The position numbers and the translations under genes are program-made. The notes beneath the pieces were generated by a model, which did no database searches, was not told the DNA's origin, and was given only the letters and a program-made list of their open reading frames with translations. DNA of 64,000 nt from Nothopassalora personata (taxonomy: Eukaryota > Ascomycota > Dothideomycetes > Mycosphaerellales > Mycosphaerellaceae): assembly GCA_033816765.1 (NCBI GenBank), contig CM066289.1, forward strand, positions 2,294,001 to 2,358,000, in the 5' to 3' direction. Below, piece by piece: positions 9,831 to 22,900 of this stretch (the stretch's first letter is position 1; each line of letters starts with the position of its first letter).

Positions 9831-12800
9831 ATGACCACCGTCGTAGGAGAAGGCGAGGGCGACCTGGAGAACCAAGATCTTGCACAACTACTTGCCTTGC
9901 CAGACAGCCATGCTGCTGGACCTGAGACGACTGAGTCTACCCGGCCAGACTTTTGTCAGATACATCCAGATGCCACAATGTAAGACTGTGCTGCTTGGAC
10001 ATTCTGCGGCCAGTACGATACTAATATATGCGGATGCAGATGTGCCTGCAATGGCTTCCTCGAAGACTGGGACATACAGGAGGCCGCCGCGCCAGGGCTT
10101 GCTCTTGAGACCATAGAGCCCGACTATTCACGCTTTGAAAACTGGATTCCTAGGTTTGTACGTCCTGAAAAGCCATGCGATTACTGCCGCCAACGACGAC
10201 TGGACTGCTACATGCAGCGCGGAGAGCCATCTTGTAATGCTTGCATCAATCTGTTCCGGGGATGCAGCTTCGTCAAGTCTGGCACGCGGGAGTCAATCGA
10301 TTGGGCAGGAGACAGCAACACCGGCACTCTTCTTGACACGTTACACCTCATCGATGAAGATGTGTGCAAAGAGCATGGTACTCTCACTGGCATCAAGCCG
10401 CTGAAGTCGAAGGGTACTGCTAAGTACTCATTCAATGACGACGCACCTGGCAGTACAAAACGCAACGGCATTAGGTTTCCTCGACGGGCGGTGAAGGCTC
10501 TCAGAGATTGGCTAGATGCCCATGCCGATAACCCATATCCGACTGAGGATGAGACAGTTGAGCTCGAGCGGGAAACAGAGCTTAAGCCTTCACAGATCGC
10601 TAATTGGCTTGCCAATGCCCGACGCCGCAGGAAGGCGACCGAAAGAGCGAAGCCAAACTTGCAAATGAGGCCCTCTTCTGCTCCAATGGACATACTGCCA
10701 TTGTCCGAGAAGCCATGGGACGAGCTGAATCCACTTGAGAGATGGAAGCACTCACCACCAGAGAATGAGCCTGCGACTATCACAGATATCGCCAACGCCG
10801 TGGCCAACAGCGAGTACTTCGAAGATGACGTTTCTGCTTCGCCTTCCACATTCGGCCGTCTTAGCAAGCGGCGCAAAGGCTCGAGCAACGGCTCAGGATT
10901 CTCCAATCGCAGGGCTCCTTCAACGACTTCCCAGGAGACTGGTCAGACCTCGTCGCTCTCAGCATCGAGTGCTGCCTTTTCCAACTCCAACGTGTCGTCG
11001 CACTCCACGCATGGCTCCTTCAGCTCCTTCAGCTCTAGCTTGGCTGGCAAGAAGGACAGGCGTCGCCGACGACGACCTACCGCAGCAGCAGTTGGCCGTA
11101 AGCAGTCGGACGACCGGAAGAGAATATTCCAGTGTACATTCTGCACGGATATGTTCAAAAGTAAATACGACTGGACGCGTCACGAGAAATCCCTGCACTT
11201 GTCGCTTGAGAAATGGATATGTGCTCCGAGCGGACCCACTACTGTAGACCAGGAGTCAGGCAACAAGCAATGTGTCTACTGCGGTCTACACAACCCTTCT
11301 AGCGACCATCTCGAGACTCATAACCACCGCCAATGTGAGGACAAAGGCCTGGATGCTAGGACATTCTATCGGAAAGATCACCTACGACAGCACCTTCGAC
11401 TCACGCACGGTTGCGAGATGACGACATCAATGGACAGCTGGAAGTCGATAGCCGTAAGCATCAACAGTCGATGTGGCTTTTGTGCTCAACGTTTCACTGT
11501 CTGGCAAGAGAGGGTGGATCATCTGACTGCTCACTTCAAAGCAGGAGCGCGCATGACTGACTGGAAGGGATGCAGAGGACTAGATCCAGCTGTGGCTGCT
11601 CAGGTTACCAACGCGATGCCGCCGTATCTCATTGGCATGGAATCTGTGAGCCCGAATCCGTTCTCTGCAACTAACAGAGCGACGTGGCGCATGGGAGACC
11701 TCAGCAATAATGGAGACGCTCACCATCATGGACAGTTCCTCGTAGGTGCGCTGGCCCTGAATGAAGGAGTCGGCTGCGATCGGAAAGCGACCTGCTGGGA
11801 GATCCTCACCGTCAAACTGGGCAAGTACGCGAAAGAGATGTCGGAGAGGGGGATCGTGATGACAGATGAGATGCTACAGAATCAAGCAAGGTTGGTTTTG
11901 TATGAAAGTGAAGACTCGTGGAACCAGACCGCCGCAGACAACCCAGAATGGTTGGACTTATTCAAGAAAGCACACGGCCTGAATTTCATCCCTACAGCGA
12001 TTGGTGGGCAAGGGGTGGAGGTCCCCGAGGATCTTGAGACGTACGGTGACCTTGGCCTTCGCGTTCCTTTTGCGGTGCAATTGCAAGCCTACAATGCAGC
12101 GCAGAGCGGTGCTCAAGCGACTGACGCCGCAACAAGACCAGGACCGTATCAGCAAGCACGTGACATCCTTCAGAAGATGTACATGCTTCTGTCTGAAGCA
12201 GCTGTACTAGTTGGGGAAGATCAGGCCTGCAAGCACACAGTCTGCTCTGATAACCTAATCGACGTCAGCAAGCTCGAGGAGAGCTCGGCAGAGCCGCCAC
12301 AGATCTGGCGCTGGTGTCATCAAAATATCCCCCCACGTGTCGCCGAAGAGTTGGGCCGCATCAATGGTGTCGGGGGAAACAGCAGGGCAGCCACTGCCGC
12401 TGAGAATCGAGCAAAAGCTATGCAGACGCCATGGGGCCTTGAAGATCGTGATCATCAACACAATGGATCTTGCTCAGCAAAATACGAGAAGAAAGAGACT
12501 TATGGTAAGACTAGAGCGGACCCAGATGTGATGGCTGCAAGATCGAGGGCGCGAAGTTTGAACTTGCTGGCGAGTATGGAGGCACCAGACGAGGTCACAT
12601 GTTCATCACCGGCCTCGAAGTTGCCCTCATACTTGAAGCGTCACAAGTATGAGCTACCAATCGCTCAAGCTCGGCTGTTCGAGACGACGACTCGGGCATG
12701 GGAGGACAGTGGGAGTATGCCGCCGGCAGTGCACACGTCGCTTCTTAAGGTCCCAGAGGCGGGAGCACCAAGCACAGGTGCTATGGTGGGGTTCCTCGGC

Positions 12801-13160
12801 GATGATGTCGGCGCTTCTTTGCCGTTCAGCCAGGATGCCTTGACTTCACAGATTCAACTATCTGACTTCACTCGGGGCGAAACCAATTGGGAGCTACCTG
12901 GAGGCGGCACCATGAGCGAAGCGGAGATGATGGAGATGGTGAACTCTACCACTCTTGGCCAGGATGATATCCTCCCAGATACTACGGCCATGGATTTCGA
13001 CTGGAATGCCGCCATGGCTACTGCCGCTGCAGACTTCGATGGCTTGCCGGCGACCGATGGCAACGAGTTTGCATTTGATGACGATGTGACGTTTGATGGA
13101 GTGTTTGACATGCCTCTTGACGAGACATTTGGAAATCATGGTGCGACAGATGGATACTAG
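9831..13160 (+). CDS. Homeobox (TALE type) plus C2H2 zinc-finger transcription factor
   Basis: Two exons: 9831-9979 and 10040-13160. The intron starts GTAAGA, has a near-perfect TACTAAT branch site and ends GATGCAG. Joining restores one frame of 1,089 residues. An N-terminal Cys module (CDYCRQRRLDC from C96, then CNAC and CSF) is typical of fungal homeobox/C2H2 regulators. The homeodomain spans about 194-248 and has IANWLANARRRRK as helix 3. After a Ser-rich linker come C2H2 fingers: C415/C418/H431/H436 in FQCTFC...HEKSLH, a degenerate finger near CVYCG, and CGFC...HLTAH. The C-terminal ~200 residues are acidic and could activate transcription. It is nuclear and DNA-binding; the target genes are unknown. 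Confidence 0.9.
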
Positions 13161-14022
13161 ACGTAACGAAATTGGAGTGTTATCACCTTAGCAATGGCGC
13201 TGGGAAATTGGATGACGCCTCGGTAATGATGAAGATAGACTGCCATTTACAATATAGACCACGTCCATGTGATGAAGTGGATCTGTACAGCACTGCGCTC
13301 GTTCGGCTTCGGGATCGCAAATTGGCGCGGATTCTGATGAAAGAGTGCGCGAGGCCTCATTCCAGCACGCGTCACCGAGTCGACGTCCAGATACACGACT
13401 CTGTGACAATCTGGGCAAGGTGGCTGCCTGCAGTACAGACCACGACATGACGACTGTACCGTCGCCCAGCGTCACTTTTGTTCTGTCCAAGTCAATACTA
13501 GGTCGCCTGGAGAGCCGTGCTGCCTGTGCATACCATGGCCATGCCGCCTACATGATGAGCGCTCACAAGTGTCAATGTAGCACAGATGTACCCAGGGTAT
13601 TAATGCCCCCCCCCCACGTACAGTAACATCATTTCCGTACGTGAAGCCCGCGATAAAAGCGAAATCTCTCCACCTCAAGACTGCTTGCGAAGTTCCTCCA
13701 ATGGTTGACAGGGCAGGCAGATGAGGGAGTACTCGAGTTTACGACGATTCTTACCGGGTGGCAGTCATGCATGCGTGTTGCTTGCGGCTGTGGACTTACT
13801 TGCTTGCTTGACTGCTACTAGGAGTGAGTGCTTCAGGTGGGACTGACTGGACATGGTGAGTTTTCGCTCACGGATTGCTCATCTGCTCGTTATGTGGCGA
13901 GCGGGCGAGCTGCGCAGCGCAGCGCAGCATCCATACTTGATGGGTGGTGATGCTTGTGTCTTGATTTTTGTGTCTATGGAGGTGGGAGGAAGGCAGCTAT
14001 ATATATATATATCTCCCTCTAT
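13161..14022. other. Gene-free stretch with homopolymer and AT repeats
   Basis: Contains a run of ten C at 13606-13615 and an (AT)n repeat at 13998-14012. Tandem CGCAG-type units lie near 13913-13928. No convincing gene was found. It separates two convergent genes. Confidence 0.45.
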
Positions 14023-14310
14023 CTAGCTTGTGTACGGGCACGGACCTATGACCCATTCATTCACTTCAAATTCCATTGGTGGTTGCTGCACGCCAGGTGC
14101 TGGCGTATGAGGTTTTTCCATCACCTCGTTGTGGTTAGCGAGCTGCTGTTGCGTCATTGTAGTAGGTTGTTGTCCAGCTCGTGGATTTTCTCCGTAGCCG
14201 TGTGCTGAAGATGGCGGTCTATACCCCGGCGGAGGGTGTGAGGAGGTTGCGGATGGTGCCATACCATGCGGTGGCCGCCCAGATCCCATTTTGCCGTAGG
14301 TAAAGTGCAT
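14023..14310 (-). CDS. Small Pro/Gln-rich hypothetical protein (doubtful)
   Basis: 95-residue ATG-initiated frame: MHFTYGKMGSGRPPHG, then a Pro/Ser/Gly-rich part with a QPTTMTQQQL stretch, ending in VIGPCPYTS. The composition is not obviously that of an antisense shadow, and there is no competing gene on the other strand, but no homologous family is recognised. It could be a short intrinsically disordered protein or a chance ORF. Confidence 0.35.
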   Translation of the reverse strand: MHFTYGKMGSGRPPHGMAPSATSSHPPPGYRPPSSAHGYGENPRAGQQPTTMTQQQLANHNEVMEKPHTPAPGVQQPPMEFEVNEWVIGPCPYTS

Positions 14311-14977
14311 ACGTTGGGGGTTACGTCACGTTCGCTGGAGTTGGCGTGGCTGAGTATGGTGGGTTGGCGTTCAGGTTTAGTATGTCTGGCTGTATGTCAG
14401 CGCTCTGTGTATTCGTTGGGCGAAGTTCAAGGTTGGTCGCCTTTAAGTATGTTATTCAATGATGTGACACGTCTTGATGATGTTTCCGCTGATGAAGACT
14501 TACTGACAGATCGTCGACAGGACCGCTACCCGGTAGTCTCACATAATATCGCTGTGCCAGCCACGCCTCTTTGCTGTTCCTATACTCTCCTCAGCGATTT
14601 ACATGGCATACGATGTGGGCAATTCACTTCAAGACGTCGATGAGACCTCTGCGGACCGTTTGATCAGGTTCCATGATAGCATCGTGATAAAGTTGCTGCA
14701 ATTTAGGCGGCAGCTCCGACGTGGTCTCTCGTCATCACCGCACGCAAGATTTCAGGGGCCTACACACCACTTGAAGTTGACGAGGTGGCGTTGCGACAGC
14801 CGAATGCCGAACTTTTCTGTAAATGCAAGGAGGTCAGTGCTCTCACTACCCCTGTTCAAAGCGTTGCCAAGGCGTCCCGTGAAAGACGCCCAAAAAGTGC
14901 CCCTGTGGACATATTTGGTGCAAGGCTAATGTACCATCCGTCTGTTGCTCCTCACAAGGTAATACTTTGCTACCGCA
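14311..14977. other. Gene-free stretch
   Basis: Short ORFs only. A plus-strand frame at about 14800-14890 has a CKCKEV motif slightly reminiscent of a zinc-finger start, but it is too short and isolated to call. Confidence 0.35.
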
Positions 14978-16140
14978 TTATATATCCTCATGAAGCTCTA
15001 GTTGCCGTACACTGTCACTTCTGAAATGCCAACAGTCTCGTTCAAACTTCAAAGCACTACCATTAACGTTATTGATCACCGCGTCGACGTTGATCCTGAC
15101 GTATCTAAATCTCTCTGTCAAATCCGGGAAAGAGGGCTTGAAGCCGACGTCGGTGTTGTTGCTCTGGTCCACGAGGGTCATCCAGGTGCTGTTATTTGTG
15201 CTTCCAGCGACAGTGAAGCGGTAAAAAGTCTCTGCCCGTGCACCATGTTGGTCAACAAGTCGACCTGAGAGACGACATGTGCGTCCTGAAAGATTAATCT
15301 GATACCAGAATGGTACAGCATTGGGAACGAAGAAGCGGTTAGACGTATCTTGAATGCCGTCGTTGGCGAGAGCAATGTCTCCAGTACCTGCGCTCGACGA
15401 CGATGGCTTGCCGACGGAGAGTATTTGGCTTGACTGGACACCATAGATCGCTTGCCCAGCAGTATCGATGTCATCGGAATATTCAATATTGTACAGTGGA
15501 ATAGAAGTGATACGAGGAGAACTCTCCGCCGTTTGAAGAGATTGGAAGCATCAAAGAGCGCGACGGTCCGCCAGGAGTAGACCTATTGGTCGGGTGTCAG
15601 TACAGGCACAAATTTAGGGAGAGCAGAGCCTCGCAGTAGTGATAGAGTCGACAGCGTGTCTTTCCTAGAAGAACTTCACCCGAATCTGCCGGGAACTGTC
15701 CAAGCCGCCTCATGAGGCGACTCGATCGTCTTGAGACATTGCCACTCAAGCACAGCTGCGTGTACTTCTGATGAACATCTTACCGGCTCACGGACAATCG
15801 GTCTGCTTGCATCTCATATTGGCCATTCGACAATTTATTGACACCGCCCGACTGGGCACAGGATGTTGCTGTGTTATCGATGTTGACTGGGCCGCTCTAT
15901 GGACCAGCCATATCTTGTGCGGTAATGTACTGTGGCTGGCTCGGCAGCCATCCAGAGGCTCTGAAAGTGTATAGATAGAACCGGCCATCAGATTTGATCA
16001 CCGCAGGAGCCTTCCGATGTTGATCAACATTGACTGTCGCCACCCATTGCGAAATGTTGGTCCATTGGCTATCGATGGTGTTCACATTCTCAGCGGATAG
16101 GTATAGTAATATATTCCCTTCGTTACCATAACTATAGATT
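14978..16140 (-). pseudogene. Decayed GH43 glycoside hydrolase with discoidin-like C-terminal domain
   Basis: Reading on the minus strand, a frame entering near 16138 (YSYGNEGNILLYLSAENVN) continues into HRKAPAVIKSDGRFYLYT and SGWLPSQPQYIT. These are characteristic of the GH43 beta-propeller (galactanase/arabinosidase type). It then meets an in-frame TAG at 15899-15897, where GP is normally followed by Trp. The same frame remains recognisable (AQSGGVNKLSNGQYEMQ) until a TAA near 15783. Around 15575-15535 the frame shifts by one base (TVALFDASNLF in one frame, then TAESSPRITSIPLYNIEYSD in the next). The last 180 residues read cleanly to a stop at 14978 (NAVPFWYQINLSGRTC, ETFYRFTVAGSTNNSTW, RYVRINVDAVINN), a discoidin/F5/8C-like carbohydrate-binding fold. 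There is no start or signal peptide. It is a broken secreted wall-degrading enzyme. Confidence 0.7.
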
Positions 16141-16911
16141 TGGAGATTTTCTACTTACCTATGATAGGATTTTACGGCCAGTATAGGTCCGTTACTAGCG
16201 GTATCCGTCGACCCTCAACCTAAATAAGGTTCACTAACATGAAGTCTATCAACTTTACAACCTCGACAACCTGTGGTTTTGTGCGCACTAATTGACCATT
16301 ACAGTACACTTTGTGAAGCCATCTAGAGTCCAGGGTTCGATCCGCTAAGGCTGCCTGCTGCTATGTCCGTGGCTTCGTAACGACCTAGGCTCACGGGCGC
16401 AATCCGCCTCTGTTTCAAGTAACGTTACGGTCTAATGAACGTGCGGAAGCACGCACACGGCCATTTCAAACAAGTACAAGCAGGTGTGTGGCACGAACAA
16501 GGGACACACACACGTGACTGCTCGCAAAGTCCATTGCACGCATGTTCCATGTACGTAGGCGCGAGGAAGACGGAAGGCCGGAGTTGGTGGCTGCTGAGGA
16601 GGTTGCGAGTATGAGAAGATGGGAGCAGGGCGTGCAGGGGAAGATGCGAGACCTTGCAAGCATGAGGTGAGGTTAAGAAGCAACCGCAGCTTTCAGCGCT
16701 GCAGGTGACGCTTGGCGGGGTGAGCCAATTAGAGCGGGGGTATAGTTCAAAGCCAGAGCCTTCACGACATCGAGTAGGAGCATAAGGCAGGAAATGTGAA
16801 TGCGCAATGATCTAGTAGTAGAAGCCTCTTGGAACGCCACGTCAAGCTGCTTGATTGTTCTAGCAGATCCATCCGCTAACAAGCACCTTGCAATAGCTGC
16901 CAACCTTGCGC
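16141..16911. other. AT-rich gene-free stretch upstream of the pseudogene
   Basis: 16,090-16,300 is clearly more AT-rich than its surroundings and rich in TATAGG and CTAAT-like words, as in old repeat-derived sequence. No transposon domain is readable. The remainder to 16911 shows no coding signal. Confidence 0.4.
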
Positions 16912-19900
16912 TTATACCACAATGTCGCCATCCTGCTCAAAATCCTCCTCTCTCAACAGCTGACGATCCAACAACCGCCCAAAGTGCGTCCTCGCAATGT
17001 CCTCGCCATGTCGCCTCACCTTCGACAGAAATTCTCGCAGGAACGGTACGGCAGTCTCGCTCAAGCGCAGGCCAGCACCAATTCGCGCCAGTCCGTTGCT
17101 TCGAACGAAACCGTCGCTGTCGACCTTCATGCCGACCTTCGTGGCATGACCAGAAAGCTGTAGGAACTCGCAGACTCCAAGGTACTCATCGAAAGAAGCA
17201 AAGTACAATTGGCCAGCGAAGACGTTGAGCTGCACTGTCAAGGACTGAGGAACATCAAGCTGTAGTGGTCGGCCACTGATGGTATAAAAGTCCAGCTTGT
17301 CGAGTGATGGATGTCCAATGTGGCAGCGCGGCTTGTACAAATGCATGGCCACCTTTTTCGAGAGCATGACATCTGCTAAGAGGTGCTGTGCCTCGAATGC
17401 GCTGATGATAATGAGCTGGTCGACCGTGGGGTGCTGTGCAGCTTTGCGGACACTCAGGATCCATTGAACAGGGCGCTGGTAGACGTCGGAGACGTATTCT
17501 TCCGTCGTCTTCTTGACAGTCCGCATGAAGTCCGTTGAGACTAGTAGCCCAGGGAACCGATCGAGCTTAGCAAGGTCTTTGAAGTCTTTCGCCATACTGG
17601 TATCACTCAATGCGCCGAATGCTGGTCTCCATGCCTTGAAAACTGGTTCCAAGTAGCCTTGTGTCACGAGGGTTCTCATATGCTTATGTAGATGATGCAC
17701 AGCTGGCTGGGCTGCTGCTGCTCGCTCGATGACACTCTCCTCTTCGACCTCAGGAGAAAGTTCGCGTTCTCTCTCCTGTTCTTCTTGCAGTCTACGCGCG
17801 CCTGGGGTGCGGTAGTCGAAGGAGCGACAATGCTGCACAATCGCCTGGAAACGTGGGTGTTCAGACTTTTCGAGCTTCGTCAACGATGTCTGGAAATCAC
17901 GTCCAGGACCATATCTATGCTGCATGCTCTGTGCTTCGGGCTCCCGGAACTCCAACGCACTGTCGGCTGTCAATACTGTGCTGCCATTGATGGATGCTGC
18001 CGACCAAAGATCCTCTTGGATAACGAAGCGATGTCCCTGGGTTACCCACAGCGGGATACCACGTCTGATCTCTTCGTAGGTCTCGTAAATCGACCACGTG
18101 AGGACGTCGTCGACCTCGAGTGTCTCGCCGTGATGCTTATGGGTACAAGCTCGGATCTTGGTTTCGATTTCGGTGGAGATACAGAATACAACATTCTGGC
18201 CCTTGCCAAGCTTGCGCATCCTCATACAAGCTTGTACTAGTCGATCCTTGGTCAGACCGGCGCCCAATGTTACAGCAGCTTTGTAGTTGGCAGGAAGCTT
18301 GAGGTCTATACCACGGGTATGTGCCTCGTCAAGGTATACGAGACACGTGTCGAGACGCGTAGCAAAAGATGAGGTCTGCAATGGTTCGTCGCATCCGTTC
18401 CTGTCGATGACAAACAATTCGTCGTTGTCGTCGCAGAAGACTGCGGCCTGCATGCGAGAATTGGAACACATCTGGAGCCAAGTCTGCGCAACTTCCCGAT
18501 TATCCAGCTCGAGAATCTGCGCACCAACGTCAAGGATAACTTTAGGTGACGGCTCGAGGTTGAGCACGTTCGCCAGTAGCTGCTCGGCGTCTGTTGCGAA
18601 TGCGTTGGTGCTGTTCATCGTCATCATCGCTACGGTGTTACCCGGCTGCAGAAGATAGTCCAGGACCAGTGCATTGGTGTGCTTCTGGTTGGGAAGATCA
18701 AGATGATGTACATCTAGCGGTAGCAGCGCGCGCGAGTCGTTAGTCCCGCTGAACCCAGTCGTGGGCAACGTCTTGGTCTTGCCGATGTCCCAGCCTGAGC
18801 CCGACATCTTGTGCGGAAACTGCCTCATTTCCCTGGGAAAGACAACATGTCCAAGGAAGTAGTCAATCGCTCCCTTGGCATACCTCAGCGGTGGGAACAC
18901 AAGAGACGTGCAAGTTGGTCGATCCTTGAGGTTGATGCCCTCCATCGCCGTGAACTCATTTGGCATCATCACGTCCTTGATCCACAAGCTGTACTCTGCT
19001 TCTGGCTGATCAGACTTCGACAAGTGTCCGAACGCAACGAATAGCTCTTCATCGCTCAATCCCCCGTAGTAATACGACATACAAGTGAAGACAATGACCA
19101 CATCTGGGTGACTGAACTCTGAACGCGGCGAAGGGCTATCCTTCGCTCTGTAAGGCACCGCGAGCCTCGTCCTCGGGGTGCGTGTGGTCAAGCCATAATT
19201 GACACGCCATCGCTTCTGCTCCAGTACAAATGCCAGCACACCGGCGGCGAACAGACCACGAAGCAAGAGCAGGAGCATCTTCGTCTGTCCTGTCCAAAGA
19301 GAGCTCTTCTCGACTATGTCAGTCTCGTCTCGCTGTAGATCGTACTTGGTGATGTACACGAGGATGGCTTGCCGCAGAGTCTCTGGTTGATCTGCGATGG
19401 GAAATTCGCCGAGGCCGGTCTCGCAGACATGACGAGCGATGCAACTGATTAGACGATCTCCAGTCTCTGCTTTCAGTGCGCGTAGTCGAGGAAAGCCGCC
19501 GGTAGCACGACTGGTTACTTCAAGGCCGAGAGGCTCGTCCTTCACGACCTGCAAAGTGTAGTGCTTGGCCAGATCGAGGATCTGTTGAATGTAAATCCAT
19601 CGCTTTGGAGTCATGTCGATAGCTTGCTGGGAACCAAGGGTATAAATCAGCTCGAACTTAACGCTGAAGTTCTCGTCGCTCTCGTCGACGATATCCCTAG
19701 CAGAGCTGTCGAAAAAGTCCTGGATGTGCAGTACCGCTCTGCCGGTCTCTTGCCGGCCTGAGATAAAGCATTCCGGTCCCATAAGTTTGAACGACAAGAT
19801 ATGCTCCGGTTGCATGAGCAGAATCCCGCCGTTGAGCATACATTCCCGACAGATTGCCTCCACGGTAGAAGTCGTGCCCTGGTCGAGTTTGACAGCCCGC

Positions 19901-22900
19901 GAAAACGGCAGATGGTAAACGCGCCGGTCCAACATGCCTCCCAGCTTCGAAATCAGCATCTGCGCCATCTGCTTCGACTGTGGCTTCGCGACAATGGTTC
20001 GCACAAGTTGCGAGCCGTTCGCGAGCGACGCTGCAACAATGGGAATGATGACAGACGATTTGCCTTCTCCCATGTTCAGCTGCATCACAGAGTTCTTTCC
20101 GGACGTTGGTGACCTCATCTCGCGCGCGATCTCTTCTTGAACTTCGCGAATAGTGATTCCGCTCTCGATCTCTAGCAGCAGCGACTCTGGATACTCCATT
20201 GGGTCCCAGTTCGTGTGTCCAGGATTCGCGAGCTCACTGCGTAGATCATCTTGCGAGCTCTCTGCTGTCTTCAGAAGTCTCTCGGCTCTCTGCAATGCGG
20301 AAAGTGATATACCATAGTTGACAATAAGAGTCTGCCATCCGGCACTCAGCAAGCTCCAGCGCTTACGGCCCAGCTGTTGCAGAAGATACGTCGGCGATAC
20401 TGCCGGTCGATTGAGAGCGGCCTTGCGCACAGTGCCAAGGGACTTGTCGATGGCCTTGTTGATGATATCGTACAGTGTTGCGCGATAGTCTTCGCACGCA
20501 CGTAGGTGGCCTTGGAGCGTCTTCAGTGTTGGTAGAGAATATTGGCATGATCCACGGCGCTTCAGAGCATGCAAACTGTTCCCGAGATCATCAACATACT
20601 GATGCTGTTGACCGATGGCGGCCGCTTTCAGTCGCTGAACCATCAGACCAAGATGGTGACCAGTAGGACTGCTCAGTTCATCCTTGTGGTCATTGATCTG
20701 TTCGACGCGAAGCCTGGGGCATGTTTGGCCGACTTGGGGTGCGTCCTGAGCGAACAGTCTGCTGTTTGGGATCCCGACATACTGCGACTTCGCAGCTTGG
20801 GCAGGTAACCTCCGCGGCTGTGGTGGTAAAGACAGTTGCGAGGTTTCAAGTGTCGCTAGCGCAGCTTCGACTTGCTGCAGGTACTTGAACAGCACATTGT
20901 TACTCCACAAAGCCCGGAACAGCTCATGGACTCTGGACATGGCTTGATCAATGTTCAAGTAGCCGGTGTACTGCTGTAACGATGGCATCGTAGGCTGAGG
21001 CCGCTGCGTTGGATATGCCTTTGGCCACTGCGATCTGACGCCCTTGACGAAAGTCCGCGCAGCATTGTCCTTCCAATTATCGTACCGAGCTTGACGCCGC
21101 CATTTTGTCTGACTAGGTTGTTCGCCTGACTTAGGCTCCATCGCCGCCGCAGGACTCTGGTCGAATGCGACTCTAGCATCGCGTGAGCACTCTTCCAACT
21201 TGCTAATTGCTTCGGGGGTTCTGCAATCTAAGCCCAGCTTGGGCTGGCAGTCCTGGAGGTCCGGAACAAAGATCTGATGGAGTTCAGGTGAAGAGTGGAG
21301 CAAGGCAATCACTTGCAGCGTAACCAAATCAGGACCAGGCGCGAATGCCATTGAAGCCAGCCACATCATTAGTGAATATCGATTCACTGTCGAGCCATCA
21401 CTTCTCGTCAGAATCACATGAAGAGGCAGAAGATACTCCAGCGTGTTTGACTGATTTTCCACCCATGACATATCATATCGCATCATGTGTCTCTCCAACG
21501 GATCGCTACGGCGAGGCATACTTCCGCGATTGCTGATCTTCGCCCAAGAAGACCCTGGTTCGGGACTTGGCCAGCAGAGTTTGTTGGCACGGGTGTAGAT
21601 CATTCGTGAGATTATTGCGGCGTTGGAAGTGCTCTCGGAAGCCACACACCGGTCTCTGGCAGCGTATTCCTCGTCGAAGACTGTAGAGTAGCATTCTGCT
21701 CCAAACCCAGAGGATCTGAAAGTAGAGCCTCGAATGGCATCGCGTTCGAGTAAAGAATGATCGGAGCTGTTCTGTTCAAGAACTTTGGCGAGTCGTGAAG
21801 ACTTCATACCTGCGCCAGAATAAAACACACTGGACCGGCGCACCTGTTCAATCACGGACTCCACAGCCTTCTTGAAACGTCCATGCTGAGACAGAGCGCT
21901 AAGCTGAGAATCCCAGGTGATCTTCTGCAGCATGGGACAGTCCGGGGACGGGTAGAATTCTCGAACCGGTGTAAGTCGGATGATCTTCTGGAGCAGTAAC
22001 AGATCATTCTCATCCAGCAGCTCAAAAGAACGGAAAGCCGCGGAATCAATAATCATCAAGGCCTGCTCTGTACCGGTCAAGTTGGTCAAAGGGTCTCGCA
22101 GAGGTGCCGATGTCAAGGCATGTAGGTAGCATAGTTGCAGTTTACATTGTATGCTGCCGTTATCGACCAGACGACCGAGCCGAGTGTCAACCTGCACGGG
22201 ATGGACTTTTCGAATGGATTTCTTGTCGATCGTGACATGCATGTGATCTCCGGATTTCCTGTAGTGCACCATGCCGTCTGGCACAAGGACCATGCGTTGG
22301 GTATTGTGCCTGTTCCTAAGCATCAGTTTGCTCTGCAAGCCAATAAGAGTGTCTAGTGTCTGGTCTGTGTCGACTTGCATGCCACGATGGTCGCGCGACC
22401 GCAACATCGATGCACCGGCATCCAGCAAGAAACCAAGCTGCATCTCCGGTATGTCAACCTCGAGCGACCCACGCTGCAGGTCAGCCACTAGATGCATGAT
22501 TGAAGGCTCTGCCAAGGACGAAAGAGCACTGGACAGCTGGCGTGAAGTGGCACTTAGAACGCCCAGTATGCATTGCCCGTTCTTCCTCAGCTGCCATTCA
22601 GCAGAGGCGGGATGTCGGGACAGAATCCATGTCTCCGGTGATGAGAGACTCCAAGGCTCGTTCTTGGGCCGGAACTGAACAGTATCATCTGCTGAGTTGT
22701 ACCAGTGAACATAGTCATGAGCAAAGTGGCTCGGTAGCGCATGGTCGAACACACTGGTAGGCAGAACTTCGTATGTGGTGCCCTCGTGAATAGCCTGCAC
22801 CAACAGACCAGTGTAATGATCCTTAGATAGATGAATAGCGTGGTCATGCCAAGTCTTGGTGCCCGTGAAATGCATACCTGGCATTGTAGATGCCATGACT

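Noticed and set aside
14785..15024. CKCKEV-containing ORF resembling the start of a GRF-type zinc finger
   Set aside because: The later Cys/His ligands are missing in every frame and the segment is isolated.
16325..16360. GGTTCGATCC, a tRNA B-box-like word
   Set aside because: The stem around it does not pair well, and no A-box or acceptor stem was found upstream, so no tRNA is called.
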